From contig JALVZI010000348.1 of NCBI GenBank assembly GCA_027022125.1, forward strand, positions 2,698-8,952: a DNA stretch of 6,255 nt, given 5' to 3'. Both the position numbers and the translations under genes were made by a program. The notes below the pieces were generated by a model. The model was given only the letters and a program-made list of their open reading frames with translations. It had not been told where the DNA came from and did no database searches. Below, piece after piece: positions 1-6,203 of this stretch. Positions within the stretch are counted from its first letter, which is position 1, and each line of letters begins with the position of its first letter. The DNA comes from Anaerolineae bacterium (GTDB lineage: Bacteria > Chloroflexota > Anaerolineae > 4572-78).

Positions 1-49
1 CGAATTTTCACAAATTTCATAGATTTTATGCTTAAATTTGAGAAATTCG
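1..49. repeat. Imperfect AT-rich inverted repeat
   Basis: The arms are 1-17 and 34-49. CGAATTT (1-7) is the reverse complement of AAATTCG (43-49), and CAAATTT (11-17) pairs with AAATTTG (34-40). About 16 nt of loop lies between, and the arms are interrupted by a few mismatched bases. It lies downstream of the kinase stop codon and could be a weak bidirectional transcription end or a palindromic spacer. AT-rich sequence makes such pairing easy by chance, and the left arm may continue outside the window. Confidence 0.35.
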
Positions 50-77
50 CGTTAATTTGATGCGGAAATCCGGTCAA

Positions 78-114
78 ACAAAAAGTTTCAATAAGTTTAC
101 ACAAAAAGTTTCAA
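78..114. repeat. 14-bp direct repeat, two copies, 23-bp period
   Basis: ACAAAAAGTTTCAA occurs at 78-91 and again, identical, at 101-114. The copies are separated by 9 nt, giving a 23-bp start-to-start period, roughly two helical turns. They sit in the AT-rich gap just past the kinase stop codon. No ORF or clear GC-rich terminator explains them. They could be binding sites for a regulator of a gene to the left, part of a longer repeat array cut by the window edge, or replication slippage. Confidence 0.6.
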
Positions 115-139
115 CCAGTTCATTGATAATTGAAAACAC

Positions 140-2584
140 TCACGGTCCCCAACTGATGCGTTCCAGTGTCCAGTCGTGTTCGCCGGCGCCCCACGGTGGC
201 GGGGGCAGCGCGAGTAATTTTTGCGCTTCGCCGCCGTTGACGGGAACGACCCAAATTGCCCAACCACCATCGCGGTCGGAGGCGAATGCCACCCATTGCC
301 CGTCCGGTGAAAACGCGCCCAATCCGTCCTGCGCGGGGTTATTGGTGAGATTCGTGGCGCCGCTGCCCGCCGCAATTCCGCTGAGGTACACATCCCAATT
401 GCCCGTTTCGCGGCTCATCACCAGCAGCGAATTCCCCATCGTGTCGGTGGGCACACCGTTTAGCGCGACAACTTTGGCGGGCGGGGCAAAACTGCCGCCG
501 CCAGCTTCGGTTTGCCACGACGGCACACGCCAGATGGCACAATTTGCGCCGCCGCGCCCGCCGGGCCAAATATCGCAGGCGCGGAAAATTAGATAATCGT
601 CTGCCGCCCAAACGGGGTGCAGTGGTTGCCCGGCATCGAAAATATCACCCAAAATCACGTCAAAACTCGCCAGATGATTGATGTCCGGTGGCACGAGACT
701 TTCTTGCACAAACAAGTGCCATTCGTACTGCGAGTCTTTCAACCGCACCAGCCCACGATTATCGTAGGCTATTCGCGTGCCGTCGGGACTCCACGTGGCA
801 TATTCATCTTCCGGCGAACCGCTGGCTTGCCGCCCGCCCGTACCATCTGCATTATAGATATAAATGTTGTCACCCGCGCCTTCGCCGGTGGGAGAACGGT
901 CGCCGTTAACCAACAGTTGCCCGTCAGCACGATAGTATGGCTGGCGCGCGCCGATGATTTTGCCAATTTCAGCGCCAGTTGTCACATCGAAAATATGGAC
1001 ATCATACCGCCCGAACCCATTGTCAATCGGCACAGCCAAATGCCCCGAAAATTTCGGCGCGGGAGGCGGGGGCAGTGTTGCAGTTGGTATGACGGTGGGC
1101 GGCAGCGGTTTTGGCGTCGCAGTTGCCGCGGGGGTATCGGTCGGCGGTGGGGTGAGAGTCGCAGTTGGTGCGTTGGCAGTTGCCGCCGCAATAGCCCGCG
1201 CCGTTGCCGCTTCCATTGCATCGGCGGTGGCGGTCAGCCGCGCTGCAATGGTTGCATCCAAGTTTGGTGTGGGGCTGGGAAGCGGCGTGTCGGTTGGCGG
1301 GGGTGTGGGTGACGGGGTGGGCGATGGTACGGGTGTATCCGTTGATTCGGCGTTTTCATGGGCAATAACAATTGCCTGCACGGTGGCAGTTTGCGACAGT
1401 GCTAATTGACTTTCTGCCATAGCGGTGGCTTGGGTATCAATTTCACTGCTGCGTCGAGCATTGAGCAGTAATAATCCGACAATTGCGACCAACAGTAACA
1501 GCACAATTACGCCACCCGCGCCCAAAAGCCATAGCGGAATGCCACCGTTTTTTTGTGCAGCGAGTACTGTTCCCGTTGAGGGTGTACTACCGCCAGAAAA
1601 CACAGTGCGTTCAGGGGGAGCAGTGGGAGGGATGTTGCCAACAGAGGTTGGAAAGGGGGTAAATACCGCATCATTGGGCGACAGTTCTTTTACTTTTGGT
1701 ACAGGGGCGATGGCTTGCACCGGATTGTGGATGAGCGTATCCTGCGCGGAAAGCCCAACAGCGGCGCGCAGGGCATTCGCCAAATCAAGCGCGCTCTGGA
1801 ATCGGTCATCGGGATTTTTTGCCAGCGCTTTTAAAATGACAGATTCCACCGCTTCCGGCAAATCGGGATTGATACTGCGCGGCAGTGGCAGCGGGTCAGA
1901 AATATGTTTCATAATGATAGCAAAAGGGGTATCCGCATCGAATGGCACACGCCCGGTGATCATTTCATACAGCACCACCCCCAGCGAGTAAATATCGCTG
2001 CGAACATCGCCGCGGTGTCCCTGTCCCTGTTCTGGTGACATATATGCCGGTGTGCCCGCCACCGCACCGGTAACCGTATATTGTGTTGCACCGACAATTT
2101 TGGCAATGCCAAAATCAAGTACCAGCACCCGTCCTTCTTTGGTCAGCATAAAATTCGCCGGTTTCAAATCTCGGTGAACCATACCGTGTCGGTGAGCATA
2201 GTCAATGGCATCGCACAGTGCTATCATAATGCGCGCGCTCTCTTCCACCGAAAAAATCTGCCCTTTGCGACTGCGCTCGTGCAATTCGGCTTTCAGGGTA
2301 GGACCATCCACAAATTCCATCGCCATATAATACAGGTCATCCTGCACATCAAAATCGAAAACCTGCACGATGTTCGGATGGCGCAGATTTGCCACGGCAC
2401 GGGCTTCGCGTTCAAACCGCCCGATGAAATCGGCATCATCCGCCAAATATGAATGTAGAATTTTCAGGGCAACATAGCGGTCGAGACCGGGCTGGTAGGC
2501 TTTGTACACTTCCGCCATTCCCCCGCGTCCCAATCGGGCGACAATTCGATATTTACCAACGGTTTTTCCAATTAAATCGGGCAT
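140..2584 (-). CDS. Transmembrane Ser/Thr protein kinase with outside WD40/TolB-like propeller
   Basis: An 814-residue Hanks-type (PknB-like) Ser/Thr kinase, predicted to phosphorylate proteins in the cytoplasm in response to an extracellular signal. Seen in the sequence: kinase domain at about 11-275 with glycine loop 19-26 (GRGGMAEV), ATP-binding Lys41 in VALK, helix-C Glu60, catalytic HRD at 137-139 with Lys141 and Asn144, DFG at 157-159, an activation loop with Thr167/170/172/178, and SPE at 183-185. All catalytic residues are present, so it should be active. A Pro-rich juxtamembrane part leads to one strong membrane span at about 349-376. Then come an Ala/Thr/Gln stretch, a Pro/Thr linker (411-512) and beta-propeller-type repeats (about 515-814) with SPDG signatures at 599-602 and 759-762. 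No PASTA repeats. The start is the ATG just before the usual KTVGKYRI lead-in; no strong Shine-Dalgarno is seen. Gene identity is secure; its signal and targets are unknown. Confidence 0.93.
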   Translation of the reverse strand: MPDLIGKTVGKYRIVARLGRGGMAEVYKAYQPGLDRYVALKILHSYLADDADFIGRFEREARAVANLRHPNIVQVFDFDVQDDLYYMAMEFVDGPTLKAELHERSRKGQIFSVEESARIMIALCDAIDYAHRHGMVHRDLKPANFMLTKEGRVLVLDFGIAKIVGATQYTVTGAVAGTPAYMSPEQGQGHRGDVRSDIYSLGVVLYEMITGRVPFDADTPFAIIMKHISDPLPLPRSINPDLPEAVESVILKALAKNPDDRFQSALDLANALRAAVGLSAQDTLIHNPVQAIAPVPKVKELSPNDAVFTPFPTSVGNIPPTAPPERTVFSGGSTPSTGTVLAAQKNGGIPLWLLGAGGVIVLLLLVAIVGLLLLNARRSSEIDTQATAMAESQLALSQTATVQAIVIAHENAESTDTPVPSPTPSPTPPPTDTPLPSPTPNLDATIAARLTATADAMEAATARAIAAATANAPTATLTPPPTDTPAATATPKPLPPTVIPTATLPPPPAPKFSGHLAVPIDNGFGRYDVHIFDVTTGAEIGKIIGARQPYYRADGQLLVNGDRSPTGEGAGDNIYIYNADGTGGRQASGSPEDEYATWSPDGTRIAYDNRGLVRLKDSQYEWHLFVQESLVPPDINHLASFDVILGDIFDAGQPLHPVWAADDYLIFRACDIWPGGRGGANCAIWRVPSWQTEAGGGSFAPPAKVVALNGVPTDTMGNSLLVMSRETGNWDVYLSGIAAGSGATNLTNNPAQDGLGAFSPDGQWVAFASDRDGGWAIWVVPVNGGEAQKLLALPPPPWGAGEHDWTLERISWGP
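1049..1354 (-). repeat. Low-complexity Pro/Thr and Ala/Thr linker coding region
   Basis: This part of the kinase gene encodes residues 411-512: two Pro/Thr/Ser-rich blocks (SPTPSPTPPPTDTP-like, then PPTDTPAATATPKP-like) flanking an Ala/Thr-rich helical-looking stretch (about 441-472). At DNA level it is a run of near-repeated GC-rich triplets. The protein role is inferred to be an extended spacer, possibly O-glycosylated, holding the propeller away from the membrane. Such DNA is prone to length variation by slippage. Confidence 0.75.
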
Positions 2585-2606
2585 AAAATCACACTTGTGG
2601 GGTTAA

Positions 2607-2646
2607 ATTATAGCAAAATTATAACACTGCCCCGCCATTGCGTCAA
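2607..2646 (-). promoter_or_regulatory. Sigma-70-type promoter of the kinase gene, with tandem -10 boxes
   Basis: Read on the minus strand, TTGACG (2641-2646) is followed after exactly 17 nt by TATAAT (2618-2623), preceded by TG in extended -10 position. A second TATAAT, also with an upstream TGC, lies 11 bp further downstream (2607-2612) without a matching -35. The main box predicts a transcript start near 2611, leaving a leader of about 27 nt before the kinase ATG at 2584. The match is close to consensus; use is inferred. Confidence 0.75.
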
Positions 2647-2667
2647 TGTGAAAATTGTCTCGCGAAT

Positions 2668-2683
2668 ATTTGGCATTTGGCAT
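2668..2683 (+). promoter_or_regulatory. Candidate operator: ATTTGGC direct repeat over the -35 box
   Basis: ATTTGGC is repeated head to tail (2668-2674, 2675-2681) and followed by AT. The first copy contains the -35 hexamer of the regulator promoter, so a protein bound here would block RNA polymerase. The adjacent winged-helix gene product is the obvious candidate for autoregulation, but this family often prefers inverted sites and the repeat is short. This is inference from position only. Confidence 0.3.
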
Positions 2684-2698
2684 CACCCCCGCTATAAT
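2670..2698 (+). promoter_or_regulatory. Sigma-70-type promoter of the glycan operon
   Basis: TTGGCA (2670-2675), a 17-nt spacer, then perfect TATAAT (2693-2698). The transcript start is expected near 2705, giving a leader of about 15 nt before the ATG at 2720. This position also rules out the in-frame GTG at 2597 as the regulator start, because the promoter would lie inside that longer reading frame. It is the only clear promoter seen for the four plus-strand genes. Confidence 0.78.
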
Positions 2699-2719
2699 TC
2701 AAATAGTGAATTTTGGATT

Positions 2720-3214
2720 ATGGCACAAACAAAAGAAGAACACACCCTTTCAATTTTAGAAAACATTGAGCGCAACCCCGAGATAACCCAAGCCGATTTG
2801 GCGGCACAGTTGGGCATAGCAGTGGGAAGCGTGAACTGGTACATCAAGCGTATGGTTAAAAAAGGCTGGGTGAAAGTTTCGCGGATGCAGCGGCGGCGAT
2901 TACGCTATCTGCTCACCCCGCAGGGCATCAGCGAAAAAAGCCGGTTGACCGCATTGTTTTTGCAGGCATCGCTAAAATGGTACCGGCTGACACGCAGCGA
3001 CACCAAACGTCTGTTGAATGATGTTCGCCGCGCCGGATTCGACGCGGTGTGTATTGAAGGGGACGGCGATTTGGCGGAAATTGTGTACCTGACGTGTCTG
3101 GAAGCGGGGGTGTCGGTGCTGCCGGAAGTTGACACGGCATATCCCGTTTTCAAAATTGTAGATTTTCACACCCGGTTGGATATGCCGGGAAGAGACAACC
3201 ATCAGAAAGGATAG
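2720..3214 (+). CDS. EPS-associated MarR-like winged-helix regulator with Rossmann-like C-terminal segment
   Basis: A 164-residue predicted DNA-binding protein. Residues 8-75 form a winged helix-turn-helix: helices around ITQADLAAQLGI (22-33) and VGSVNWYIKRMVKKGW (35-50), then a basic wing (RMQRRRLRYLLTPQGI, 55-70). The NPEITQ...LGI...VNW..K.....GWVK...LLTP.GI.EK pattern recalls the EPS-associated MarR-type family found near exopolysaccharide genes. Residues about 96-148 look like a partial Rossmann unit: FDAVCIEGDGDLAEIVYLTC, with GxGxxxE at 114-120, then VSVLPEVD; it may bind a nucleotide or sugar nucleotide. The ATG is chosen because the promoter lies just upstream and homology starts here; a GTG at 2597 in frame would add 41 unlikely residues. 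The Shine-Dalgarno is weak (GGA at 2715-2717). First gene of the operon, probably controlling it and perhaps itself. The DNA-binding role is well supported; the ligand is unknown. Confidence 0.85.
   Translation: MAQTKEEHTLSILENIERNPEITQADLAAQLGIAVGSVNWYIKRMVKKGWVKVSRMQRRRLRYLLTPQGISEKSRLTALFLQASLKWYRLTRSDTKRLLNDVRRAGFDAVCIEGDGDLAEIVYLTCLEAGVSVLPEVDTAYPVFKIVDFHTRLDMPGRDNHQKG
3204..3210 (+). promoter_or_regulatory. Ribosome binding site supporting a TTG start
   Basis: AGAAAGG sits 10 nt before the TTG at 3221, inside the last codons of the upstream regulator gene. No ATG or GTG is available: a TAG in the same frame lies at 3212-3214, and the nucleotide-binding motif begins at residue 7 of the product. 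Placement suggests translational coupling with the regulator. Confidence 0.65.
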
Positions 3215-3220
3215 TCTATT

Positions 3221-4180
3221 TTGAGTAATTATCTAGTTACCGGTGGTGCCGGTTTCATCGGCTCAAATATCGCAGAGGAACTGTTACGGCGTGGGCACAC
3301 TGTCCGCATTTTGGATAATTTCTCTACCGGACAGCGACGCAACATAAAGTTGATACAGGCAGATGAACAATCGGCAAAACGGTTGGAAGTCATCGAAGGC
3401 GATTTACGCAGTTATCATATCGTGCAAGAAGCGGTCGAAGGGGTAGATTATGTTTTGCATCAAGGGGCATTACCGTCTGTACCGCGCTCGGTAAAAGACC
3501 CGCTCACTTCCAACGAAGTGAATGTGGTGGGCACACTCAATCTGCTGCAAGCGGCGCGCAAAGCCGGTGTCAAACGGTTGGTTTATGCCTCGTCGTCGTC
3601 GGTTTATGGAGATAACCCCACACTGCCCAAAGTGGAAACGATGGCGCCGGCGCCACTTTCGCCGTATGCTATCTCAAAATTGGCGGCGGAACAGTATTGC
3701 CGCGTGTTTTACCAACTATATGGGTTCGAGACGGTGGCGTTGCGCTATTTTAATGTGTTTGGACCCCGGCAAGACCCCACTTCATTCTACTCGGCAGTGA
3801 TACCTAAATTCATTATGGCGGCGTTGAACGACCGGGAAGTTACAATTTACGGCGACGGGCTGCAATCGAGAGATTTCACTTTTGTCGCCAATGTGGTTCA
3901 TGCCAACCTGCTGGCGTGCGACAGCCCGAATGCCGCCGGGCAAGTAATGAACGCTTCGTGCGGGGAACGCTATACGCTATTGGATTTGGTCGCCGAGTTG
4001 GAGAATCTGCTGGGCAAAAGCATCACCGTGCGCCACGCCGCGCCACGTCCGGGCGACGTGAAGCACTCGCAAGCGGATATTTCTCGCGCGCGGGCGTTGT
4101 TGGGATATGAGCCGTTGGTCGGTTTTAGGGAGGGGCTAGAGAAGACGGTAGGGTGGTATAAAACACAAATGGCAAAATAG
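3221..4180 (+). CDS. NAD-dependent UDP-sugar 4-epimerase, WbpP-like extended SDR
   Basis: A 319-residue cytoplasmic extended short-chain dehydrogenase that should interconvert the C4 configuration of a UDP-hexose, most likely UDP-GlcNAc/UDP-GalNAc or the uronic acid forms, to feed glycan synthesis. Seen: NAD-binding TGGAGFIG at 7-14, Asp32 after beta-2 (LDNFSTG), catalytic Ser in the ASSSSVYG stretch (124-127), Tyr149 and Lys153 (YAISK), RYFNVFGPRQDP at 175-186, GDGLQSRDF at 211-219, and RPGDVKHSQAD at 276-286. SVPRS (86-90), the LPKVE stretch and HSQAD resemble WbpP/TviC-type UDP-GlcNAc epimerases more than GalE. Ser283 falls where E. coli GalE has bulky Tyr299; a small residue there is associated with N-acetylated substrates. 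Length is close to the family norm. The start is TTG. It lies 6 nt after the regulator stop and in the same frame. A related 4,6-dehydratase or other epimerase is less likely. Exact substrate is inference. Confidence 0.92.
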   Translation: MSNYLVTGGAGFIGSNIAEELLRRGHTVRILDNFSTGQRRNIKLIQADEQSAKRLEVIEGDLRSYHIVQEAVEGVDYVLHQGALPSVPRSVKDPLTSNEVNVVGTLNLLQAARKAGVKRLVYASSSSVYGDNPTLPKVETMAPAPLSPYAISKLAAEQYCRVFYQLYGFETVALRYFNVFGPRQDPTSFYSAVIPKFIMAALNDREVTIYGDGLQSRDFTFVANVVHANLLACDSPNAAGQVMNASCGERYTLLDLVAELENLLGKSITVRHAAPRPGDVKHSQADISRARALLGYEPLVGFREGLEKTVGWYKTQMAK

Positions 4181-4215
4181 CCTTTGCGCCGCAGCAACAA
4201 CATTGGAATAATTGA

Positions 4216-5511
4216 ATGAACCCGCCCTTTAACAAAAAACAAATACAAAAGATCGTCGAACGCCGATTGCGCAATCGCCGCTTTTGGCGAGATAGCAGTT
4301 TACTGATGCTGGCTAACATCGTTGGCATCGGACTGGGATTAATTCGCACCCCGGCGATGACGTGGTTGCTGCCCAAAGACCAGGTGGGCATGATTGGGGT
4401 ATTCGCCTCATGGCAATCTTTTCTGGTTTTTCTCACTTGGCCTTCTAGTTTGAGCGCGGCAGCATACCATTACGTAGCCAAAGGTCAACCCGCCGCTTTC
4501 AAAGTAATGGTAAAGCAGCAATTGCGAACCTCGCTGTTCAGCATTCTCGGGTTTTTAGCCAGTGCCATCTACTGGTGGTGGCAAGGTAACACAATACTGG
4601 CTATTTTGTTTGTGATAGGGGGGCTTACCTACCCGGCGGCAGTTGTATTGGGCGCCTGTGCCGGAATGTTGGGCGCGCAAGAAAACTTTGTCGCTTTATT
4701 TTTTTATCGCATCGGGCGACACTTAGCCCGGTTTTCAGGCTTTGTTTTTTTGCTTTTGTCGCTGTGGTTATTCAAGCCGGTTATCACCTTCTTCGGGGTG
4801 AATCAAATTGCTCTGGCGCTGTTGAACAGCGGCATAACCGTGTGGTTGCTCTGGCAATTGCGTCAGGCAAACACGCCACCAATGCCACCCGAAGATGAAA
4901 AAGAGATGCTGCGCTACGGCAAGCATCTCACCGGCATCACGGCTATTGGCGTTCTCCAATCGCGTACAGACCAAATCCTTATCAGCGCTTTTATGCCTTT
5001 AGAAGTAATGGCTGATTATTCTATTGCGCTATTGTTTCAAGCACAATTGAAGCAATTGTGGAAAGTTTACTTAAGTGTGCGCTATCCCCCCCTGGTTCGT
5101 TTGCCCGTGCAGCGACGACGACGGCGTATTATGGTAGAAGGTGGAATACTTTGGCTTGGGTTTATAGGGATAGTAATAGTATTGTCTGCGCTATCATACT
5201 GGGTCATTCCTATCGTTCTTCCACCTTCATACACCAGTAGTATCCATTACATAATTGGATTATTAGCCACGTTTTCTGTAGGCGTACCAGGCTTTTTGGC
5301 TGAGGTTTATTTCAGAACAGAACAAGATGAGCATAGCCAATACCTTTTAAGAAGTACCGCAGCGATATTCAGCGTTGCCTTACCTATGCTTTTGATTTTT
5401 CCGTTCGGGGCTTATGGAGTTATTGTCGGGCGTTTGTGTGGTAACGTCGGATTGTCAATATTGGGTGGGTGGCTGTTTTGGCATAAACAGAAGGATGGTA
5501 TAAATAGATGA
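4216..5511 (+). CDS. Polysaccharide flippase, Wzx/MOP superfamily
   Basis: A 431-residue integral membrane protein, predicted to move lipid-linked oligosaccharide repeat units across the cytoplasmic membrane. Seen: a basic N-terminal tail (1-25), then about 12 hydrophobic spans, roughly 28-51, 58-86, 106-122, 127-152, 159-185, 188-214, 236-262, 263-288, 308-334, 341-366, 380-396 and 398-421. A charged cytoplasmic loop lies in the middle (220-235) and a basic patch QRRRRR at 299-304. The first spans (IRTPAMTWLLPKDQVGMIGV) match the usual start of oligosaccharide flippases. The length is typical. The start ATG is 35 nt past the epimerase stop, with only a weak GGA (4205-4207) as ribosome site; no terminator lies between. 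GC content falls clearly in the last third (hand counts 35/60 at 4321-4380, 23/60 at 5341-5400). The family is fairly secure; the transported glycan is unknown, and a teichuronic or capsule-type exporter is equally possible. Confidence 0.88.
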   Translation: MNPPFNKKQIQKIVERRLRNRRFWRDSSLLMLANIVGIGLGLIRTPAMTWLLPKDQVGMIGVFASWQSFLVFLTWPSSLSAAAYHYVAKGQPAAFKVMVKQQLRTSLFSILGFLASAIYWWWQGNTILAILFVIGGLTYPAAVVLGACAGMLGAQENFVALFFYRIGRHLARFSGFVFLLLSLWLFKPVITFFGVNQIALALLNSGITVWLLWQLRQANTPPMPPEDEKEMLRYGKHLTGITAIGVLQSRTDQILISAFMPLEVMADYSIALLFQAQLKQLWKVYLSVRYPPLVRLPVQRRRRRIMVEGGILWLGFIGIVIVLSALSYWVIPIVLPPSYTSSIHYIIGLLATFSVGVPGFLAEVYFRTEQDEHSQYLLRSTAAIFSVALPMLLIFPFGAYGVIVGRLCGNVGLSILGGWLFWHKQKDGINR

Positions 5512-6188
5512 TAAAAAAGATACGGCGTTTTTTCCACAAGGTTAGAGTAACCATTGATTTATGGCGTCACAGCCCACAACTCAAGCAACAAATAGAAACT
5601 GGCACTCAAGAATATCGAAAATATTTAAAAATCCAACTGCGTCGTACCCTGTCCAAACGTAAATCACCGCTCAGAATGCGCACCAAATTATTGGTAGATA
5701 AACTTTCTGAATTTGTAGACCTTAACAAGTGTGATGTGCTGTGTATAGGACCCCGGAATATAGTAGAATTAGACTACATTCGCAGCAAAGGAGCCAAAAG
5801 TGTCACAGGAATTGACCTGTACAGCGAACACACAGACATCAAGGTTATGGATATGCATGATATGACTTTTGCTGATAACAGTTTTGATGTTGTGTACAGT
5901 TCACACTCCCTTGAACATTCCTATGATATAAAACAGGTGGTAAACGAAATTATCCGTGTGGCTCGTCCAAACGCACATATTGCAATTGAAATGCCGATAC
6001 AATTTGAGCCGCAAGGGGCTGATTTGGTTAATATTGAAAATATTCAAGCGCTGCGCGCTTTGTTTGATGGTCACATTTCACAGAATCTCTGGGTTGAAGA
6101 GCAGCCACCTCACACACCCAGAAACGATAGCGGCGCATCAATCGTGCGGGTCATATTTGCTTTAGACAAAAAGGTTGTAAATCTATAA
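5508..6188 (+). CDS. Class I SAM-dependent methyltransferase, methyltransferase-11-like
   Basis: A 226-residue predicted cytoplasmic methyltransferase, transferring a methyl group from S-adenosylmethionine to an unknown acceptor, perhaps a sugar or glycan precursor given the neighbours. Residues 1-70 are basic and helical. The Rossmann core starts at about 75: VLCIGPRN (77-84) takes the place of the usual glycine-rich motif I, GIDLYS (101-106) supplies acidic Asp103 for the ribose, MDMHDMTFADNSFDVVYSSH covers motifs II-III (114-133), and SLEHSYD (134-140) with EIIRVARPNAHIAIEMP (147-163) completes the fold. The start ATG overlaps the flippase stop by 4 nt (ATGA), with AGAAGGA at 5489-5495 as ribosome site, so the two are translationally coupled. 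The gene is distinctly AT-rich (19/60 GC at 5581-5640), unlike the first operon genes. Fold is well supported; acceptor and even catalytic activity are unproven. Confidence 0.85.
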   Translation: MIKKIRRFFHKVRVTIDLWRHSPQLKQQIETGTQEYRKYLKIQLRRTLSKRKSPLRMRTKLLVDKLSEFVDLNKCDVLCIGPRNIVELDYIRSKGAKSVTGIDLYSEHTDIKVMDMHDMTFADNSFDVVYSSHSLEHSYDIKQVVNEIIRVARPNAHIAIEMPIQFEPQGADLVNIENIQALRALFDGHISQNLWVEEQPPHTPRNDSGASIVRVIFALDKKVVNL

Positions 6189-6203
6189 AAAAGTTTATGA
6201 TAA

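Noticed and set aside
63..72. CGGA-AA-TCCG mini-palindrome
   Set aside because: Four-base arms with a 2-nt centre are too short to support any function.
1049..1354. Repetitive DNA suggesting a CRISPR-like or satellite array
   Set aside because: The repetition is codon-level (Pro/Thr/Ala) within an intact reading frame and lacks regular repeats with unique spacers.
1425..1991. Long plus-strand open frames inside the kinase gene (also 57-596, 617-1312, 954-1409, 2081-2452)
   Set aside because: They lie antisense to a kinase with complete motifs, have low-complexity or implausible sequences and no recognisable domains; high GC content explains the lack of stops.
2597..2719. Extended N-terminus of the regulator from a GTG
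   Set aside because: The extension overlaps the operon promoter and the added residues match nothing typical of the family; ATG at 2720 fits promoter and homology.
4181..4215. Possible terminator or promoter between epimerase and flippase
   Set aside because: No stem followed by a T-run and no paired -35/-10 are visible in the 35-nt gap.
3970..4436. Minus-strand frames across the epimerase/flippase junction (3970-4248, 4125-4436)
   Set aside because: They are antisense to two well-supported genes and show no domain features.
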